Assembly: GCA_030949705.1 (NCBI GenBank)
Contig: JAUZSF010000005.1
Location: 62,001 to 126,000, forward strand
Reading direction: 5' to 3'
Length of the DNA stretch: 64,000 bases
Source of the DNA: Robiginitomaculum sp.
Lineage (GTDB): Bacteria > Pseudomonadota > Alphaproteobacteria > Caulobacterales > Maricaulaceae
A program made the translations under genes and the position numbers. Positions 1-8,628 of the stretch are shown here, piece by piece; within the stretch, counting starts at the first letter, position 1, and each line of letters begins with the position of its first letter. The notes under the pieces are model-generated. The model was not told the origin of the DNA and ran no database searches. It saw only the letters and a list, made by a program, of their open reading frames with translations.

Positions 1-615
1 GTCTTCAACGCTCAGATCCCGCAGATCCAATATGCCGCCAATCATGTCACGGTCGTGTTTTTTAACCCCGCCCTCGCGGGACAGAAGGTCAACCGCGCCA
101 CGAATTTCCTCGTGGGGGCTGAGTATTGAGCCTTCGGCACGAATACCGAAAATTTTGAACAGGCCCTTGATAATGGCCTCTACGCCCAGCACCACCGGGG
201 CAAAGAAAATACGCACCAGCTTGATCGGGGCAGACACCATCATGGCGGCCCGGTCCGGGTTGCTGATGGCCCAGGTTTTGGGGGCCACTTCGGCAAAGAT
301 CAAAATCAGGGCAGTCATCACCACCGTGGCCAACACCACCCCATAATGGCCGAACAGGCGCAAAAACAGCGCCGTAGTCAGCGCCGAGGCCAGAATATTG
401 ACCAGATTATTACCCAGCAGGATCGCCCCGATCAGGCTTTCCCGATCCGCGATCAGCTGATTAACGCGCTTGGCACCCTTCACCCCTTCTTTTTCCAACT
501 GGTGCATACGCGCCCGCGAGGTCGCGGTCAGCGCCGTTTCCGAGCCGGAAAAGAACGCCGATAAAATCAGCAACAGCACCACAGCACCGCCGATCAGCAA
601 AGTAGCCGGATCCAT
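1..615 (-). CDS. CNNM/HlyC-CorC family membrane transporter, N-terminal part
   Basis: The gene starts at ATG 615-613 and stays open to the window edge, so about 205 residues are visible. It opens with a hydrophobic segment followed by the motif GSETALTATSRARMHQLEKE, typical of the DUF21/CNNM transmembrane domain, and later carries FAEVAPKTWA, the family's conserved E-x-x-PK signature. In this family two CBS domains and a CorC/HlyC C-terminal domain usually follow; the last visible residues, after the membrane domain, are where the CBS region should begin. Members are inner-membrane proteins linked to magnesium or other divalent cation efflux. The start overlaps the aroB stop by one base (TGATG), so it is probably co-transcribed with aroK and aroB. 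Substrate is not readable from the sequence. Confidence 0.85.
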   Translation of the reverse strand, partial: MDPATLLIGGAVVLLLILSAFFSGSETALTATSRARMHQLEKEGVKGAKRVNQLIADRESLIGAILLGNNLVNILASALTTALFLRLFGHYGVVLATVVMTALILIFAEVAPKTWAISNPDRAAMMVSAPIKLVRIFFAPVVLGVEAIIKGLFKIFGIRAEGSILSPHEEIRGAVDLLSREGGVKKHDRDMIGGILDLRDLSVED

Positions 616-1739
616 CAGGCTTGCCCCGATTGCGCGTGTAAAAAGGCTTGCAAACCCGCCATGTTCGTTTCCTCATAAACAAAGGCATCACCAAGGGCGC
701 GCGGCAGCACCAGACGCAAAACCCCATTTTGGTTCTTTTTGTCATTCATCAAAATCGGCATCATGGCCGCTGCACTATAGGGCCCGCCGGGCGCGGTGCT
801 CAAGCCCGTGGGCAGATCGCACGCGCCAAGATGACGGACAAGGCGGTCATGCTCGCCTTGCGTACACAGACCCAGATGCACCCCATAGGCAAAGGCAACG
901 CCCATGCCCGCGGCCACGGCCTCGCCATGGATCAGCGCCCCTTCATAGCCCGCCAGACTTTCCAGGGTGTGGCCAAAGCTGTGCCCAAGGTTCAAAAGCG
1001 CCCGCACGCCGTTTTCACGCTCGTCCCGGGCGACAATATCGGCCTTGCCAGAGACTGAGCGGGCAATGGCCTCGGCCAACAGGGCTTCATCACCGCGCAG
1101 GGCCGCCGCACCGTTTTCCTCCAGCCAGTTGAAAAAATCCGCATTGCCAAGGGCGGCCAGTTTTACAATTTCCGCATAGCCGGCTCGCATTTGGCGCGCA
1201 GGTAATGTGTGCAAAAAGCCGCTGTCGGCGATCACCAGGGCCGGTTGATGAAAGGCCCCGATCAGGTTTTTACCCGCCGGAACATTAATGGCGGTTTTGC
1301 CGCCAACCGAGCTGTCCACCTGAGCCAGCAAGGTGGTTGGTATCTGGATAAAGGCGGTGCCGCGTTTCAAAATTGCACTGGCAAAGCCGGTCAGGTCGCC
1401 CACCACACCGCCACCAAAAGCGGCAATAGCCTCGCCGCGCTCGACCTCCAGCGCCAACAGGTCCGTGCACAGGCTTTCCAGCCGGGAAAAGCTTTTTTGT
1501 GCTTCGCCGGGGGGGATGATCAATGCCTTCAGCGTGATGCCCGCCGCCGTACAGGCACTTTGCAAGGTTTCCAGATGATACCCGGCCACGGTTTCATCGG
1601 TGACGCACACCAGCCGCCCGTTGGGGCAAAGGGCCTTGATGTTTGCTATCGAGGCCTCCAGCGCCCCTAGCCCGCAATAAACGGGATAGGAGCGGGCGTC
1701 CAGGTCAACCTTGATTGTACGAAAAGCGGTCTGGTTCAT
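615..1739 (-). CDS. aroB: 3-dehydroquinate synthase
   Basis: AroB converts DAHP to 3-dehydroquinate, the second step of the shikimate pathway, in the cytoplasm with NAD and a divalent metal. The 374-residue length is normal. Visible motifs are the NAD-binding GGGVVGDLTGF near residue 109, IPTTLLAQVDSSVGGKTAIN at about 133-152, and the metal ligands expected at E190 (GYAEIVK), H253 (GHSFGHT) and H271 (HGEAVA). It starts four bases before the end of aroK (ATGA overlap) and is followed without a gap by the CNNM transporter gene, indicating one operon aroK-aroB-transporter. No irregularity is seen. Confidence 0.97.
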   Translation of the reverse strand: MNQTAFRTIKVDLDARSYPVYCGLGALEASIANIKALCPNGRLVCVTDETVAGYHLETLQSACTAAGITLKALIIPPGEAQKSFSRLESLCTDLLALEVERGEAIAAFGGGVVGDLTGFASAILKRGTAFIQIPTTLLAQVDSSVGGKTAINVPAGKNLIGAFHQPALVIADSGFLHTLPARQMRAGYAEIVKLAALGNADFFNWLEENGAAALRGDEALLAEAIARSVSGKADIVARDERENGVRALLNLGHSFGHTLESLAGYEGALIHGEAVAAGMGVAFAYGVHLGLCTQGEHDRLVRHLGACDLPTGLSTAPGGPYSAAAMMPILMNDKKNQNGVLRLVLPRALGDAFVYEETNMAGLQAFLHAQSGQA

Positions 1740-2248
1740 GAATTTTGCTGTCTGTCTTTTAAGGCGGCGATGATCTGCTCCACCGCCCGCCCATGGGTGT
1801 CGACGCCGCTTTCAACACGAATATCGGCCTGTGCATAGATGGGATAACGCTTCTCCATCAGGGTTTTCATAACCTGGCGAGGGTTGGGTTGTCGCAAAAG
1901 AGGCCGGGTATTGCGCAAGGATACCCGTTCCATCAACACATCCAGATCCGCATGCAGCCAGATGCTGAGACCTTTTTCACGAATAATGGCGCGGGTGGTG
2001 GGGTCCATAAAGGCCCCGCCGCCAGTGGCCAGCACCCCGCGCGGTCCAGCCAGCAGCCGTTCAATAACCTTACGTTCGCCATCGCGAAAGGCAGCCTCGC
2101 CAAAATCAGCAAAGATATCTTCAACGCTGCGCCCGGCGGATTTTTCGATTTCCTCGTCCGCATCAAAAAATGGCAAATCCAATGCTGTGGCCAATCGCCG
2201 CCCAATGGTGGTTTTGCCTGCCCCCATCAGACCGATCAACACAATCAT
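1736..2248 (-). CDS. aroK: Shikimate kinase
   Basis: AroK phosphorylates shikimate to shikimate-3-phosphate using ATP. The P-loop GLMGAGKTT lies at residues 6-14, followed by FFDADEEIE (substrate and Mg binding) and a TGGGAF loop, giving a 170-residue enzyme of typical size. The reading frame is open further upstream, with another ATG at 2359, and related proteins often have short N-terminal extensions. A good promoter (-35 GTGCAA/-10 GCTATA on the plus strand, 2312-2340) sits inside that extension, so the ATG at 2248 is preferred, although no clear Shine-Dalgarno precedes it. aroB follows with an ATGA overlap. The start is the only uncertain point. Confidence 0.9.
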   Translation of the reverse strand: MIVLIGLMGAGKTTIGRRLATALDLPFFDADEEIEKSAGRSVEDIFADFGEAAFRDGERKVIERLLAGPRGVLATGGGAFMDPTTRAIIREKGLSIWLHADLDVLMERVSLRNTRPLLRQPNPRQVMKTLMEKRYPIYAQADIRVESGVDTHGRAVEQIIAALKDRQQNS

Positions 2249-2311
2249 TCTGTCAGGCGTGTCTGCTGACTGAAAAATCGACGTATGCTTTCCTAGATTT
2301 GCCACACTTTG

Positions 2312-2340
2312 GCTATACGTCAGCCACGCTGACTGTGCAA
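2312..2340 (-). promoter_or_regulatory. Sigma-70-like promoter for aroK-aroB
   Basis: Read on the minus strand there is TTGCAC (-35, 2340-2335), a 17-base spacer and TATAGC (-10, 2317-2312), placing the transcription start near 2305, about 57 bases before the ATG at 2248. The spacer contains a dyad, CAGCGTGGCTG. Spacing is ideal and both hexamers match the consensus at most positions. It is a prediction from sequence only. Confidence 0.5.
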
Positions 2341-2396
2341 ACCCGTCCCGGTCCGGCATAGTGTAATTAAATATTATTCCTGTGAGGAGAATACGA

Positions 2397-2531
2397 ATGC
2401 GACGGATCGTTTTTGGTGTATTTATAGCCTTGGCACTGGTATTTGCCGGCTTTGCCATGCTGGTCGGTGCGGCCAGCAATCAGGTCTCCCAAACCAGTCA
2501 GATCCGGGTTGAATTGCAAAATGGATTATAG
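2397..2531 (+). CDS. Single-span membrane microprotein (44 aa)
   Basis: A short frame with a strong ribosome binding site (GAGGAG, 7 bases before ATG 2397) encodes MRRIVFGVFIALALVFAGFA followed by about 24 residues with a polar, Gln/Ser-rich tail. The N-terminal 26 residues form one hydrophobic span with positive residues in front, so it is likely a membrane peptide with its tail in the periplasm. Its stop codon (TAG 2529-2531) overlaps the start of the exported protein gene at 2521, which suggests translational coupling. No family is recognised. It could instead be a leader peptide for the downstream gene. Confidence 0.6.
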   Translation: MRRIVFGVFIALALVFAGFAMLVGAASNQVSQTSQIRVELQNGL

Positions 2532-4329
2532 GTCTCGCTTAATCATAACGGTTATCACCGCTCTTTGTTGTCTGAGGTTGGGGCCGGCCCCGGCCATGGC
2601 CCAGACCAATGCGCCAACAGATACGCCAGCGGCTTTGCCCGCTGCGAAACCGGCCGCCCCCCTGCCCAGCCCCTCCACCGCATCGGCGGCACAGGTACAG
2701 GTACAGGTGCAAAGCCTGGGGCAGGTTGAACCATTTCGGGTGGGGGCCCTATCTGGTATTCCCTTTAAAATGCCCCTGCAGCAATGGCAGGGAACCAGTG
2801 CCGAAATAGCCGCCCAGTTGATGAGCGATCTGCCAGAGATTGGGGCCTCGCCTTTGCTGAACCGGCTGGCCGCCAGCGTGCTGATCTCCCCATCCAATCC
2901 GCCAAAAGGCGGCAAGGGGGATATGGCCCTGGCCAGCCTGCGTCTGGCCAGTGTGTATCGCCTGGGACAATTACAGGCCGTGATCAATTTGGCTGAACGC
3001 AGCCCCGGCGGGCTGTCGGACCCGGAAAATGCTGCCATTGCCACCCGCGCCTTTCTGGCGCTGGGCCAGGAAAGCAATGCCTGTGAAACGGCCATTCGGC
3101 TGCAAAACGGACGCGGGGCGGTTTTCTGGCTCAAAGTACGGGCGTTTTGCCTGGCCCGCGAAGGGCGCACCGCCGCCGCCGAGCTGACCGCCGATCTGGT
3201 ACTGGAAGCCGATCCGGAGGATGTGGACTTTTTGCTGGCCCTGAACCGCATGGTGCATAAGGACAAGACGGTGATCAAACCCATTAATGCGCTGGAATTG
3301 GCCATGGCCCGTTTTTCCAACGCCCCCATTGATCTTGCCGAGGCGCCGTTCTCGCTCAAAAGCGCCATGGTGGAAGCCGAAGGTGAGGTCGGTCTGGATG
3401 CCGCCCGGATGATGGCCGCCGCCGGCCTGTTAAATACCGATGCCCTGGCCGATACCTATCTTGGCTGGCCAGGCCTGCCAGCTCCGGAACCGGCCACCAC
3501 CACACCAGAGGAAAGCCAGAATTCGCCGGAAACACTGGCCATGCAACCTCCACCAGAAGACACCCAAAGCCCGGCAGAACGGGACGCTGCTTTATTGACA
3601 TTGGCAATGGCCAAGTCCGGGGCACCGCGCGCCGCGCTCCTTTATCAAAGCGCCATGCGGGCCAGCACCCCCGCCGGACGGGCCAAGGCGGCCTATGAGG
3701 GCCTGCAACAGGAAAAAGAACTGGGTGCCTTCCTGGTGACGGCCCAGCTTTATGCACCCCTGTTACAAGATGTTTCGAACCAAAACCTGCCGCTCAGCGA
3801 GGCCATGAGCCGTCTGTTTGTTTATGCCGCACTGGCCGCTGAACGCCCGGATCTGGCCAAAGATTTTGCCACCGCGCCCTCTGCCTCCCTACAGCGCCTG
3901 TTGACGCTGGGCCAAAAGAACATCGCCCTGGCGGATCTGGATTTTGATAATGCCGACCAAGCCCAAAACAAAAATTTCAATCTGGCCTATACTGATCTGA
4001 TGGCGCTTTGGGCACTGGGGGCAACACTGGATGATCAGCATCGTCATTTTCTGTTTAACCAGACCATTGATAATGAAGAATTTTCCCATTGCCGTGCCGG
4101 GGCCATGGCCGCCATTACCGACGGAGCCAGGCACAAGGCCCGCGCCGCCAGCTTCCTGCGGGCCGCCCTGATGCTGGCCGATACCGGGTTTGATCGGGTG
4201 GACCCGCAATGCGGGGCCAATGTGATCAGCGCCCTTAAGACCATGGGATATGGGGGACTGGCCCGCCAGGCGGCCTTGGAGATGATGCTGGGGCCACGCC
4301 TGCAAAGCGTGGCAAACCTGCATGAATGA
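2521..4329 (+). CDS. Large exported protein of unknown function
   Basis: Starting at ATG 2521 the product has 602 residues. A Sec signal peptide is clear: MDYRSR, a hydrophobic core (LIITVITALCCL) and cleavage after AMA (AMAQ). A Pro/Ala-rich linker follows (to about residue 60), then an alpha-helical, Ala/Leu-rich body resembling repeated helical hairpins (for example LRLASVYRLGQLQAVINLAE, FLALGQESNACETAIRL), as in TPR-like proteins, with a second Pro/Glu-rich linker near residues 320-365. It is probably periplasmic. Start and stop both overlap neighbours: the microprotein upstream, and xerD by 8 bases downstream, so the three form an operon. An exported protein upstream of xerD fits alphaproteobacterial gene order, but no function can be assigned. 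Confidence 0.75.
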   Translation: MDYRSRLIITVITALCCLRLGPAPAMAQTNAPTDTPAALPAAKPAAPLPSPSTASAAQVQVQVQSLGQVEPFRVGALSGIPFKMPLQQWQGTSAEIAAQLMSDLPEIGASPLLNRLAASVLISPSNPPKGGKGDMALASLRLASVYRLGQLQAVINLAERSPGGLSDPENAAIATRAFLALGQESNACETAIRLQNGRGAVFWLKVRAFCLAREGRTAAAELTADLVLEADPEDVDFLLALNRMVHKDKTVIKPINALELAMARFSNAPIDLAEAPFSLKSAMVEAEGEVGLDAARMMAAAGLLNTDALADTYLGWPGLPAPEPATTTPEESQNSPETLAMQPPPEDTQSPAERDAALLTLAMAKSGAPRAALLYQSAMRASTPAGRAKAAYEGLQQEKELGAFLVTAQLYAPLLQDVSNQNLPLSEAMSRLFVYAALAAERPDLAKDFATAPSASLQRLLTLGQKNIALADLDFDNADQAQNKNFNLAYTDLMALWALGATLDDQHRHFLFNQTIDNEEFSHCRAGAMAAITDGARHKARAASFLRAALMLADTGFDRVDPQCGANVISALKTMGYGGLARQAALEMMLGPRLQSVANLHE

Positions 4330-5242
4330 TCAGGCGCTTATCGAACAGTTTTTAGAGATGATGAGCGCCGAACGCGGTGCGGCACAAAACACCATATTGG
4401 CCTATCGCCGCGATCTGGAAGATTTGGCGGGGTATTTACAGAACCAGAAAACGGCGCTGGTAAATGCGACACAGACAGATCTGGAAGGCTGGCTGGGGGA
4501 TCTGGCCCGCCGGGGCCTGGGGGCCCGCACCGCTGCGCGTAAACTTAGTGCATTGCGCCGCCTGTACCGCTTTGCCCATGGTGAAAACATTCTGGATCAC
4601 AACCCGGCACTGGCGCTCAGATCGCCCAAACTGCCCCGGCCCCTGCCCAAGGTTCTGTCCCATGAAGAGGTCAATACCTTGTTGGCTACCGCCGCCGCCG
4701 ATACCAGCCCCCGGGGTTTGCGCACCCACGCGCTTCTTCAAATCCTTTATGCATCAGGTCTGCGGGTATCAGAAATGCTGAGCCTGCCGGTGGTAACCGG
4801 TCAGCGCGAAGAACGCATGGTGATGGTGCGCGGCAAAGGGGGCAAGGAACGGCTGGTACCGCTCAGCCATGCGGCGCTGGATGCCATCCACGCTTATCAG
4901 CCGGTACGAGAGCAATTCCTGCCCGCCGGGCCAACCGCTTCACGGGCGGCCGGGTTTCTTTTCCCTTCGCGGGCCAAAACCGGGCATCTCAGCCGCGAGC
5001 GTTTTCACGCGATCATCAAGGCGCTGGCCACCAAAGCCGGGCTGGATAGTGCCCGCATTTCTCCCCATGTGCTGCGCCATGCCTTTGCCAGTCATTTGCT
5101 GGCCGGCGGTGCTGATTTGCGTACCGTGCAAATGCTGCTTGGCCATGCGGATATCTCCACCACCCAGATTTATACCCATGTGCTGGATGAGCGTTTGAAA
5201 ACACTGGTGCAAACGGCACACCCTTTGGCCAGAAAGAAATAG
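4322..5242 (+). CDS. xerD: Tyrosine recombinase XerD
   Basis: XerD, with XerC, resolves chromosome dimers at dif in concert with FtsK. The 306-residue protein has an N-terminal SAM-like DNA-binding domain and a catalytic domain with all expected residues: R148 (YASGLR), K172 (RGKGGKER), H249 and R252 (HVLRH), H275 (LLGH) and the nucleophile Y284 (TQIYTHV). It overlaps the upstream exported-protein gene by 8 bases. Length and the HVLRHAFASHLLAGGADLRT region fit XerD better than phage integrases. ftsK, its partner, lies about 5 kb downstream on the same strand. Confidence 0.93.
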   Translation: MNDQALIEQFLEMMSAERGAAQNTILAYRRDLEDLAGYLQNQKTALVNATQTDLEGWLGDLARRGLGARTAARKLSALRRLYRFAHGENILDHNPALALRSPKLPRPLPKVLSHEEVNTLLATAAADTSPRGLRTHALLQILYASGLRVSEMLSLPVVTGQREERMVMVRGKGGKERLVPLSHAALDAIHAYQPVREQFLPAGPTASRAAGFLFPSRAKTGHLSRERFHAIIKALATKAGLDSARISPHVLRHAFASHLLAGGADLRTVQMLLGHADISTTQIYTHVLDERLKTLVQTAHPLARKK

Positions 5243-5253
5243 GGCGTTTAACC

Positions 5254-5646
5254 TCAGGCGTCGTCGCGAACCCCAGCGTCCAGCACCGCCTGCAAGCCAT
5301 CCTGAAGATAGTCGCCCAGCATGGGCACGCCCATCAGATAGCGCGAGGTGGGGCCGGTGGCCCGCTCGCGGGCGCGTTTAACCGCATGGGCCCATTCACT
5401 GCCATCATATTCACCTCGGCCAATCCACATCAGCGCCACCAGCTCGGCCGCCTGATCCACATTCAAGGCCTCGATAACCGCCCGCAGGTCCGCACCGGTC
5501 AAATCATTTGGCGTGTCCTGTAATACATCCAAGTCACCATCGTCGGTGGGATTAGAGCCGGAATCCGGGTCGGTTTCGGCTTCCTTGACGTCAAAGGCGT
5601 GGGCGTGTTCGATAATGGCATTAACCAGATCAGGTGAAATTTCCAT
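5254..5646 (-). CDS. DUF3775 family protein
   Basis: This 130-residue acidic protein has the pattern of the DUF3775 family found in alphaproteobacteria: an N-terminal helix (MEISPDLVNAIIEHAHAF), an Asp/Pro/Gly-rich linker, and a C-terminal helical domain with ELVALMWIGRGEYDGSEW and a late YLMGVPMLGDYLQDGL segment. No signal peptide or membrane span is seen. Its function is unknown. It lies convergent to xerD with an 11-base gap. Confidence 0.75.
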   Translation of the reverse strand: MEISPDLVNAIIEHAHAFDVKEAETDPDSGSNPTDDGDLDVLQDTPNDLTGADLRAVIEALNVDQAAELVALMWIGRGEYDGSEWAHAVKRARERATGPTSRYLMGVPMLGDYLQDGLQAVLDAGVRDDA

Positions 5647-5734
5647 ATCTACGATCCTTGTTCAAAGGTGGATGAGGCATTCTAGCCGTATCTGTCCGGC
5701 CTCTGCCGTGACCTAGCGCCGCAGGTCATCCGGA

Positions 5735-6880
5735 TCAGCCGGTCGGCAAATCGTCCAATGCAGCTGATGTAATGACGGTAGCGGCCTTTCTCAAGGTCTT
5801 GAGCGGTACATCCCGGCCTTCCAGCGAGACGATAAAGTTCTTATAGCTCCAGGCATAATTACCCCGGGCCGAGGGGGCATCCCAGCTTTGCATGACCAGC
5901 CGGTCTTTTTCTTTGGAAAGTTTTTCAAAGCTGCCATTGTTTTTTTTGGTAAAGCGCACAGCCCCGGACAGACCCGCCATGGTTTTCAGAAAATTCACCC
6001 CCGGGGAATTCATGATGGTCAGGGTCATATGACGATCGCCCTTGCCCTCATATTTGGCTTTCAGCGTGATGGCGCGGATCGGAACATCCAGTTTTTCAAC
6101 TGTAAGAGACACCCGTTTCAGGCCACCAAGACGAGCCGGCGCCAGTTTTTTTAAAGCCTCTGTGTCATTGACCACTGTGGCAGCTCCCCCGCCCAGCGCC
6201 GCCAGCATGCCGCCAAGGTCCCCGCTTTGCAGGGCTTTTTCCATGGCCTTGGATTGTTTTTCCTGGTCCCTTTGTTGGGAAATCTGGGCATGAGGTGCCT
6301 TCATGGAAGAAGACCGCATGCCCTGGGTTATCTGGCCCACCATAATGTTCAGCAGCAAGGCCCCGACCAGAGCCGCCACCAGATACAACATTTCCTTGTC
6401 TTTGGAGGGAGCCATTAAAACCGGCAGACCAACATACAAAAGATACAGGGAATAAAGCCCGCCAGCCAGGGCCAGCAAAGACAGCATGGGGATCACCAGA
6501 AACACCCCGGCCAGCCAGCCGGCTACCGGCGCATAGGCCGCCACTTTCAGGGCCTGATGAAAGTTTTTCTGAGCACCAAAATAGGGGGCCAACACATTGA
6601 GAATCCAGGCGAAGGCATAAACCGCGCCAAGGGTAAGAACAAACGAAAGCAGGGCATTAAAAATGCCGGTAAAAAACGGCACGCGATAATGCATGCCAAA
6701 TGCCCCCACCCCCATGATGGAGTGGCCAATAAAACCGCCAATGGCCGGAATGGCCGCCAGCGGCATGATCCAGCTTTTGTACACATCGGCGACATCGATG
6801 CTCTCGCCATCAATGACCTCCCATTCGCTTAAGGGCGAACGGATCAGGTTTTTGGCCCTTTCAATCTGTGGCTCATACAT
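5735..6880 (-). CDS. Yip1-domain membrane protein
   Basis: The start ATG 6880 is chosen because AGGGA precedes it by 5 bases; the frame is open 90 bases further up without support. The 381-residue product begins with YEPQIERAKNLIRSPLSEW and contains five to six hydrophobic segments (about residues 35-190), matching Yip1/YIPF-type membrane proteins, followed by a Gln/Lys-rich region and a soluble C-terminal domain of about 170 residues with beta-rich character. That soluble extension is not part of the usual Yip1 domain. Bacterial Yip1 proteins have no established role. It is a single gene convergent with no neighbour. Confidence 0.65.
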   Translation of the reverse strand: MYEPQIERAKNLIRSPLSEWEVIDGESIDVADVYKSWIMPLAAIPAIGGFIGHSIMGVGAFGMHYRVPFFTGIFNALLSFVLTLGAVYAFAWILNVLAPYFGAQKNFHQALKVAAYAPVAGWLAGVFLVIPMLSLLALAGGLYSLYLLYVGLPVLMAPSKDKEMLYLVAALVGALLLNIMVGQITQGMRSSSMKAPHAQISQQRDQEKQSKAMEKALQSGDLGGMLAALGGGAATVVNDTEALKKLAPARLGGLKRVSLTVEKLDVPIRAITLKAKYEGKGDRHMTLTIMNSPGVNFLKTMAGLSGAVRFTKKNNGSFEKLSKEKDRLVMQSWDAPSARGNYAWSYKNFIVSLEGRDVPLKTLRKAATVITSAALDDLPTG

Positions 6881-6976
6881 GGCTGTCCCTCGCATTGGTT
6901 TTATGATGCAAATTCGGTCATGGCTAAACATAACATGGGTAAAAGAATCGCGCGAGACGCGAATACGCACAAGATT

Positions 6977-7996
6977 TTAGGATAAAACCCTTAGTGCGGC
7001 CTGAACATCATCCAGCGTGGTATTCCAACAGGTAACAAAACGGGCTGAACCATCTGGCCAGTCATAAAACTGTGCACCGGCTTTTCGCAGGGCCTCGGCC
7101 TGACCGTCTCTGAGACAGACAAAGACCTCATTGCCATGCACCGGATGTTGCAAACTTGCCCCGGCATTGACAAAACCTTCTGCCAACACCTGCGCCGCCT
7201 TATTGGCTTGCCCGGCCAGGTCTAGCCACAAGCCGCCTTGCAGCATGGCCAGCACCTGGGCGGCCACAAAACGCTGTTTGGGCGGCATATGGCCGCCGCG
7301 TTTGCGCCGCGCCTCCAGAGCACCCAGACGCTTGGCCTGTTCCCCAAAGAGAATAATGGCCTCGGCCCCCAGAGCCCCGTTTTTGGTAAATCCAAAAGAC
7401 AGGACATCTACCCCGGCCCGCCAGGTCATATCCGCCGGACTGCATCCGGTACTGACCAGCGCATTGGCCAGTCGCGCCCCATCCATATGGGTGCGCATAT
7501 CGGCATTGTGAGCCAGGGCACAAAGCGCTTTGACATCTTCGCGTGTATAGGCGGTGCCGGCCTCGCTCAGCTGTGACAGGGACAAGACATCCACCGGGGT
7601 TTCATGAACAAAGTGCCGGTCCATGTCTGCCAGCACCGGGGTCATGGCTCCAACCGTGATCAGGTCGTGCGCGCCCGCCAGCAGATGTAATTTACCCCCA
7701 TGGGTATAAAATTCGGGCGCACCGCGTTCGTCACGGTTTATATGTGCATTTTCATGACAGAGAATAGCCCCGTCCGGCGGGCAGAGCACGCTGAGCGCCA
7801 GGGCATTGGCGGCCGTGCCGGAATTGACAAAAGTGACTGCAATATCCTCGGTTTCAAATACCGCGCTTAAGGCCTGCTGGGCCTTTTTTGTCCAGCGGTC
7901 CGCGCCATAGCTGGGGGCGGCACCATCATTAGCCGCCAGGACCGCCTGCAACACATCAGGATGTGCCGGGGCGGTCGTGTCCGAGGCAAAATTCAT
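6977..7996 (-). CDS. ltaE: Low-specificity L-threonine aldolase
   Basis: This PLP enzyme of the beta-eliminating-lyase type cleaves L-threonine or L-allo-threonine to glycine and acetaldehyde. In 339 residues it shows NSGTAANALAL (cofactor phosphate region), HMDGAR near 170-175, where D172 should hold the pyridine nitrogen, and the Schiff-base lysine K205 in SFGFTKNGALGAEA. The start overlaps the stop of the TetR gene by four bases (ATGA), so the two form an operon. Substrate preference within the family cannot be told from sequence. Confidence 0.9.
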   Translation of the reverse strand: MNFASDTTAPAHPDVLQAVLAANDGAAPSYGADRWTKKAQQALSAVFETEDIAVTFVNSGTAANALALSVLCPPDGAILCHENAHINRDERGAPEFYTHGGKLHLLAGAHDLITVGAMTPVLADMDRHFVHETPVDVLSLSQLSEAGTAYTREDVKALCALAHNADMRTHMDGARLANALVSTGCSPADMTWRAGVDVLSFGFTKNGALGAEAIILFGEQAKRLGALEARRKRGGHMPPKQRFVAAQVLAMLQGGLWLDLAGQANKAAQVLAEGFVNAGASLQHPVHGNEVFVCLRDGQAEALRKAGAQFYDWPDGSARFVTCWNTTLDDVQAALRVLS

Positions 7997-8628
7997 GATG
8001 GTTTTTTGGGTTCCTGCTGTGCAGTCATCGCCTCAAGGCCGGCAACCACAATGCGCACACCGGGTTCAACGGCCTTGAGCAATTTTTGCTGTGACCAGTT
8101 TTCCTGCAAGGCAATGCGCAAATAGCCGACATAGATATTGACCAGTGCAAAAGAAGCGACCCGCCTCAGCTCTATGTCATTGGGTAAAAACTGCACCGAC
8201 ATGGAATTGGCAACCACTTCGCTCATATCATGCAACGTTTTGCTGAAACGCTCTTCTTCTTCGCGACCCCAGGACCAGGTAAAGGCCATCACCTGCCGGG
8301 TCAGGGCCGGATCATGCATATCTCGGGCGCACATGGCCTCCAGCGCCCCCATGGCAAGATCCAGAAAGGACTCTGCCGTATCCATATTTTCCTTGAACTT
8401 TGCCAGCAATATCCGATTGGATTCCAGAAAGATTTCCTGAACCAACTCGGCCTTGGTTTGGAAATATTGCATGACCAGACCCGGCGAAACCTGCGCCTCG
8501 TCAGCTATTTTTCGTATGGTGGCGCTGTTCATACCGTGTTTCGCTATGACAGTGTGGGCCGCATCCACAATACGCATTCGCGTTTGTTCACGTCGCCCGT
8601 TGGATTCCCCAACCTCTTCAGTGCTCAA
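7993..8628 (-). CDS. TetR-family transcriptional regulator (BetI-like)
   Basis: The 211-residue protein has an N-terminal helix-turn-helix domain (RMRIVDAAHTVIAKHGMNSA then TIRKIADEAQVSPGLVMQYF, the latter resembling BetI) and a helical ligand-binding domain. The start is a TTG at 8628; an ATG 51 bases inside would remove the first helix, so TTG is preferred although the ribosome site is weak. It is the first gene of a two-gene unit with threonine aldolase, divergent from the ammonium transporter. It probably represses its own operon, with an unknown ligand. Confidence 0.82.
   Translation of the reverse strand: MSTEEVGESNGRREQTRMRIVDAAHTVIAKHGMNSATIRKIADEAQVSPGLVMQYFQTKAELVQEIFLESNRILLAKFKENMDTAESFLDLAMGALEAMCARDMHDPALTRQVMAFTWSWGREEEERFSKTLHDMSEVVANSMSVQFLPNDIELRRVASFALVNIYVGYLRIALQENWSQQKLLKAVEPGVRIVVAGLEAMTAQQEPKKPS

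Noticed and set aside
2526..3368. 280-residue minus-strand frame
   Set aside because: Antisense to the exported-protein gene at 2521-4329, which has a signal peptide and coupling to both neighbours. The minus frame is Arg/Ser-rich as expected of a shadow.
4322..5242. Phage integrase
   Set aside because: Length, motif spacing and the neighbourhood fit chromosomal XerD; no att repeats or phage genes are near.
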